Positions 62,263 to 64,000 of a stretch of DNA of 64,000 nt are shown piece after piece (the stretch's first letter is position 1; each line of letters begins with the position of its first letter). The translations under genes and the position numbers were made by a program. The notes beneath the pieces were generated by a model. That model had not been told where the DNA came from. It did not search any database and saw only the letters and a list, made by a program, of their open reading frames with translations. Origin of the DNA: Thermoanaerobacterium sp. RBIITD (GTDB lineage Bacteria; Bacillota; Thermoanaerobacteria; Thermoanaerobacterales; Thermoanaerobacteraceae); contig NZ_LT906662.1 in NCBI RefSeq assembly GCF_900205865.1, positions 2,493,411 to 2,557,410 on the forward strand, read 5' to 3'.

Positions 62263-64000
62263 GGTAAGGCTTTGAAGTTATCTTTGCCTTTTCCCCCACT
62301 CCAAACCGTACGTGAGACTTTCGCCTCATACGGCTTTCCAACGATTAGTCGCCTTTACGGGGACAGGCGTTAGTGTCGCCACTATTACCTGCTTGCAATA
62401 ATTCTCTGAATTTATTGATTTTCACTTTCTGTCTATCCGTATAGTTGCTTGGAATTGGACTTCCATGTACAATATGATGGCATTGTTCGCACAACCATGC
62501 TAGGTTAGGCACCTTGTTTACCTTATCAGATTTTAGTTGTGGTTGGATATGATGACATTCCATGTTGCATTTTTCCAGCCATTTTCCGCATATCCTGCAT
62601 TTGCCTTTATCACGATTATAGGCGTATTCTCTATTCATAAAATATTCAAAATTATATAGTTTATTATTTTTGTGGTGTATTAGAGTCTTTATATCGTATA
62701 GTGGCGGTCTATCCAAAGGTACTTTCTCTTTCTTTTTAAACTGCTTTAAATACAGGTTTCTGCCTTCTTCCGTATATGGCGTCATCTTTTGGTTGAACGG
62801 ATATTTTGTCCACTGGCTATGAGTGATAAATGTTTTGGTGATGCCAATGTACTGGTCTTTAACTTTGACCGCAAATGTTTTGGTCTTGTAGCCTTGATGT
62901 CTCTGCGGTCTGTTTGCCAATTTTTCCAGTTCAACTTGATGTTCCATATACGTTTTAGGATAGAGCTTTTGGAAAGTTCGGAATGCACAGCGATATATTT
63001 TATTGTCGATATATTGATAAGTGTTGCTGCATATTCCTGTTTTCCAATATTCTGCCATGCCTATAATCATAGAGTTAACCTTCTCAATTTGGATGGCTCT
63101 GTCAAGCTCTTTAGGTACATCTTTCAATTTACGTATCTCCTTATTGATTATTTTGACCTGCTCTTTGACTTTCTTGAAGTCAGGTCTTGATTTACCTACG
63201 AGCTTGGTAGGATGTGGATTGTCCGGAGATGGCCGCTTATAGTCCGCCTGTATAAGGAAGCCTAAAAATTTGACATATTTTTGTGTCATATCCGTTATGA
63301 TCGTCTTTTCTTCGGAAAGTTCAAGTTTAAGCTTATGCTTAAAGTATTTCCGGAGATACTTTAACAGTCTGTTGGCTTCTTTTTCAGTCGTTGTCATTAT
63401 TATCCAATCGTCAGCGTATCTGACTAGGTACTTTGGTATTGTGCCCTGATTCTTAAGTCTTGCTCTATCATGGTTTAGTCTTTGATATTGTTGCTTTGGT
63501 TCCTGATACATTCTACCAATGGTCCAGTCAAAATTGTTTAGATATATATTCGCTAAGATTGGTGATATAATACCACCTTGTGGCGTTCCTAGTTCTGTTA
63601 GGTGTTTAAGGTCTGTTTCTATATAACCAGCCTTGAGCATTTGTTTAATTAGCATCAATATTCGTTTATCATGTATACCTATGCGATAGCATTTGTTTAA
63701 TAATATGCGATGGTTGATGTTGTCAAAGCAACCTTTGATATCGCCTTCTATTGCATATTTAGGTACATCCTTTTTGGCCTTGTTGATGTTATTAATGATA
63801 TCAGCTATTGCATGTTTGGTAGCACGATAAGGTCTAAAACCATAACTGTGAGGATAAAATTTTGCCTCACAAACAGGTTCTATGACTATGTGGATACATT
63901 CCTGAATTATTCTGTCTAACATGGTAGGAATACCCAGCGGTCTCTTCTTGCCATTCTTTTTAGGAATATATATCCTTCTGACTGGTTGTGGCTGGTAGTT
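62263..64000 (-). mobile_element. Group II intron, 3' part, antisense to copA
   Basis: On the minus strand the reverse transcriptase gene is followed by domain V (GCCGTATGAGGCGAAAGTCT near 62312-62331, GTACGGTTT after it) and a domain VI-like stem (AAGGC...GCCTT), ending near ACCTAT at about 62263. The 5' end is beyond the window. In this orientation the intron cannot be spliced from copA mRNA. The exact junction is uncertain by a few bases. Confidence 0.8.
62345..64000 (-). CDS. ltrA: Group II intron reverse transcriptase/maturase/HNH endonuclease (partial 5')
   Basis: About 551 residues are inside the window; the N-terminus is missing. Reverse transcriptase blocks: [45 protein letters not shown] (RT catalytic Asp), [18 protein letters not shown], and [11 protein letters not shown] (YADD). 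Next comes the maturase X domain (near [12 protein letters not shown]). The C-terminal HNH endonuclease reads [20 protein letters not shown] then [15 protein letters not shown] with zinc cysteines. All domains are intact, so the intron could be mobile. Confidence 0.95.
   Translation of the reverse strand, partial: NYQPQPVRRIYIPKKNGKKRPLGIPTMLDRIIQECIHIVIEPVCEAKFYPHSYGFRPYRATKHAIADIINNINKAKKDVPKYAIEGDIKGCFDNINHRILLNKCYRIGIHDKRILMLIKQMLKAGYIETDLKHLTELGTPQGGIISPILANIYLNNFDWTIGRMYQEPKQQYQRLNHDRARLKNQGTIPKYLVRYADDWIIMTTTEKEANRLLKYLRKYFKHKLKLELSEEKTIITDMTQKYVKFLGFLIQADYKRPSPDNPHPTKLVGKSRPDFKKVKEQVKIINKEIRKLKDVPKELDRAIQIEKVNSMIIGMAEYWKTGICSNTYQYIDNKIYRCAFRTFQKLYPKTYMEHQVELEKLANRPQRHQGYKTKTFAVKVKDQYIGITKTFITHSQWTKYPFNQKMTPYTEEGRNLYLKQFKKKEKVPLDRPPLYDIKTLIHHKNNKLYNFEYFMNREYAYNRDKGKCRICGKWLEKCNMECHHIQPQLKSDKVNKVPNLAWLCEQCHHIVHGSPIPSNYTDRQKVKINKFRELLQAGNSGDTNACPRKGD

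Overview
The window is low-GC chromosomal DNA from an anaerobic Firmicute. The gene families (O2-independent sulfur assimilation, TcdR/SigO-like sigma parts, fluoride switches on MutS-like genes, AGGAGG ribosome sites, frequent TTG/GTG starts) fit class Clostridia, most likely Thermoanaerobacterium or a relative; the genus is an inference.

Region 1 (1-10.4 kb) is an intact sulfur-assimilation locus. It has the end of cysK, a small siroheme sulfite reductase, a sulfur-carrier system (ThiS-like carrier with a masked C-terminus, E1-like activator, JAMM protease, TusA-like protein, MetY), ATP sulfurylase cysDN, a NitT/TauT-type ABC importer and an APS-type reductase. Together they predict import of oxidised sulfur, activation to APS, reduction to sulfite and then sulfide, loading of sulfide on a carrier as thiocarboxylate, and transfer to O-acetylhomoserine.

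Region 2 (10.4-27.6 kb) starts with a GAF-HTH regulator, a large dyad and a secreted protein. It continues into a decaying stretch with IS remnants and broken genes (amino-acid permease, ilvE, creatininase, rmuC, a NERD nuclease, a GGCT-like gene, an RluA-like gene, a radical-SAM gene). A cyclase, panE and one NERD-HRDC protein look intact.

Region 3 (27.7-38.2 kb) lies between two copies of an exact 20-bp repeat and is the most unusual part. An ECF sigma factor and its anti-sigma candidate are followed by an alternating array: lipoprotein genes on + and peptidoglycan-active or lysis genes on -. The - genes are a PG-binding protein, two DUF1906 proteins, an L,D-transpeptidase relic, and a holin-like gene in operon with a split sigma factor (region-2-like and region-4-like parts). 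Four - strand units share a promoter of the form GGTTGT-N17/18-CTCTTT followed by a leader hairpin. Five + strand lipoproteins share a different TATAAT module. The muralytic proteins lack signal peptides, so the locus looks like a self-contained, sigma-controlled lysis or holin-dependent export system.

Region 4 (38.4-46.9 kb) has an XRE relic, tRNA-Leu with a tRNA half-relic, an ISNCY-like element with both ends, a SurA-N-like protein, other relics, and an intact ROK regulator-nagB pair with operator dyads.

Region 5 (46.9-52.2 kb) has ccdA-tlpA, a YHS protein, an lgt relic, a DUF2933-like peptide and a PspA pair. A group II intron fragment starts directly after a terminator, and a VapBC relic follows. 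Three promoters in the window (ccdA, YHS, thioredoxin-like/copA) carry CsoR-type dyads.

Region 6 (52.2-60.9 kb) has two tandem fluoride (crcB) riboswitches, each before a pair of MutS-like ATPase genes. The first pair is damaged and the second intact, followed by two small genes and an MFS transporter. Region 7 (60.9-64 kb) has a DUF1540 peptide and a copper-type P-ATPase gene cut by an antisense group II intron whose reverse transcriptase runs off the window.
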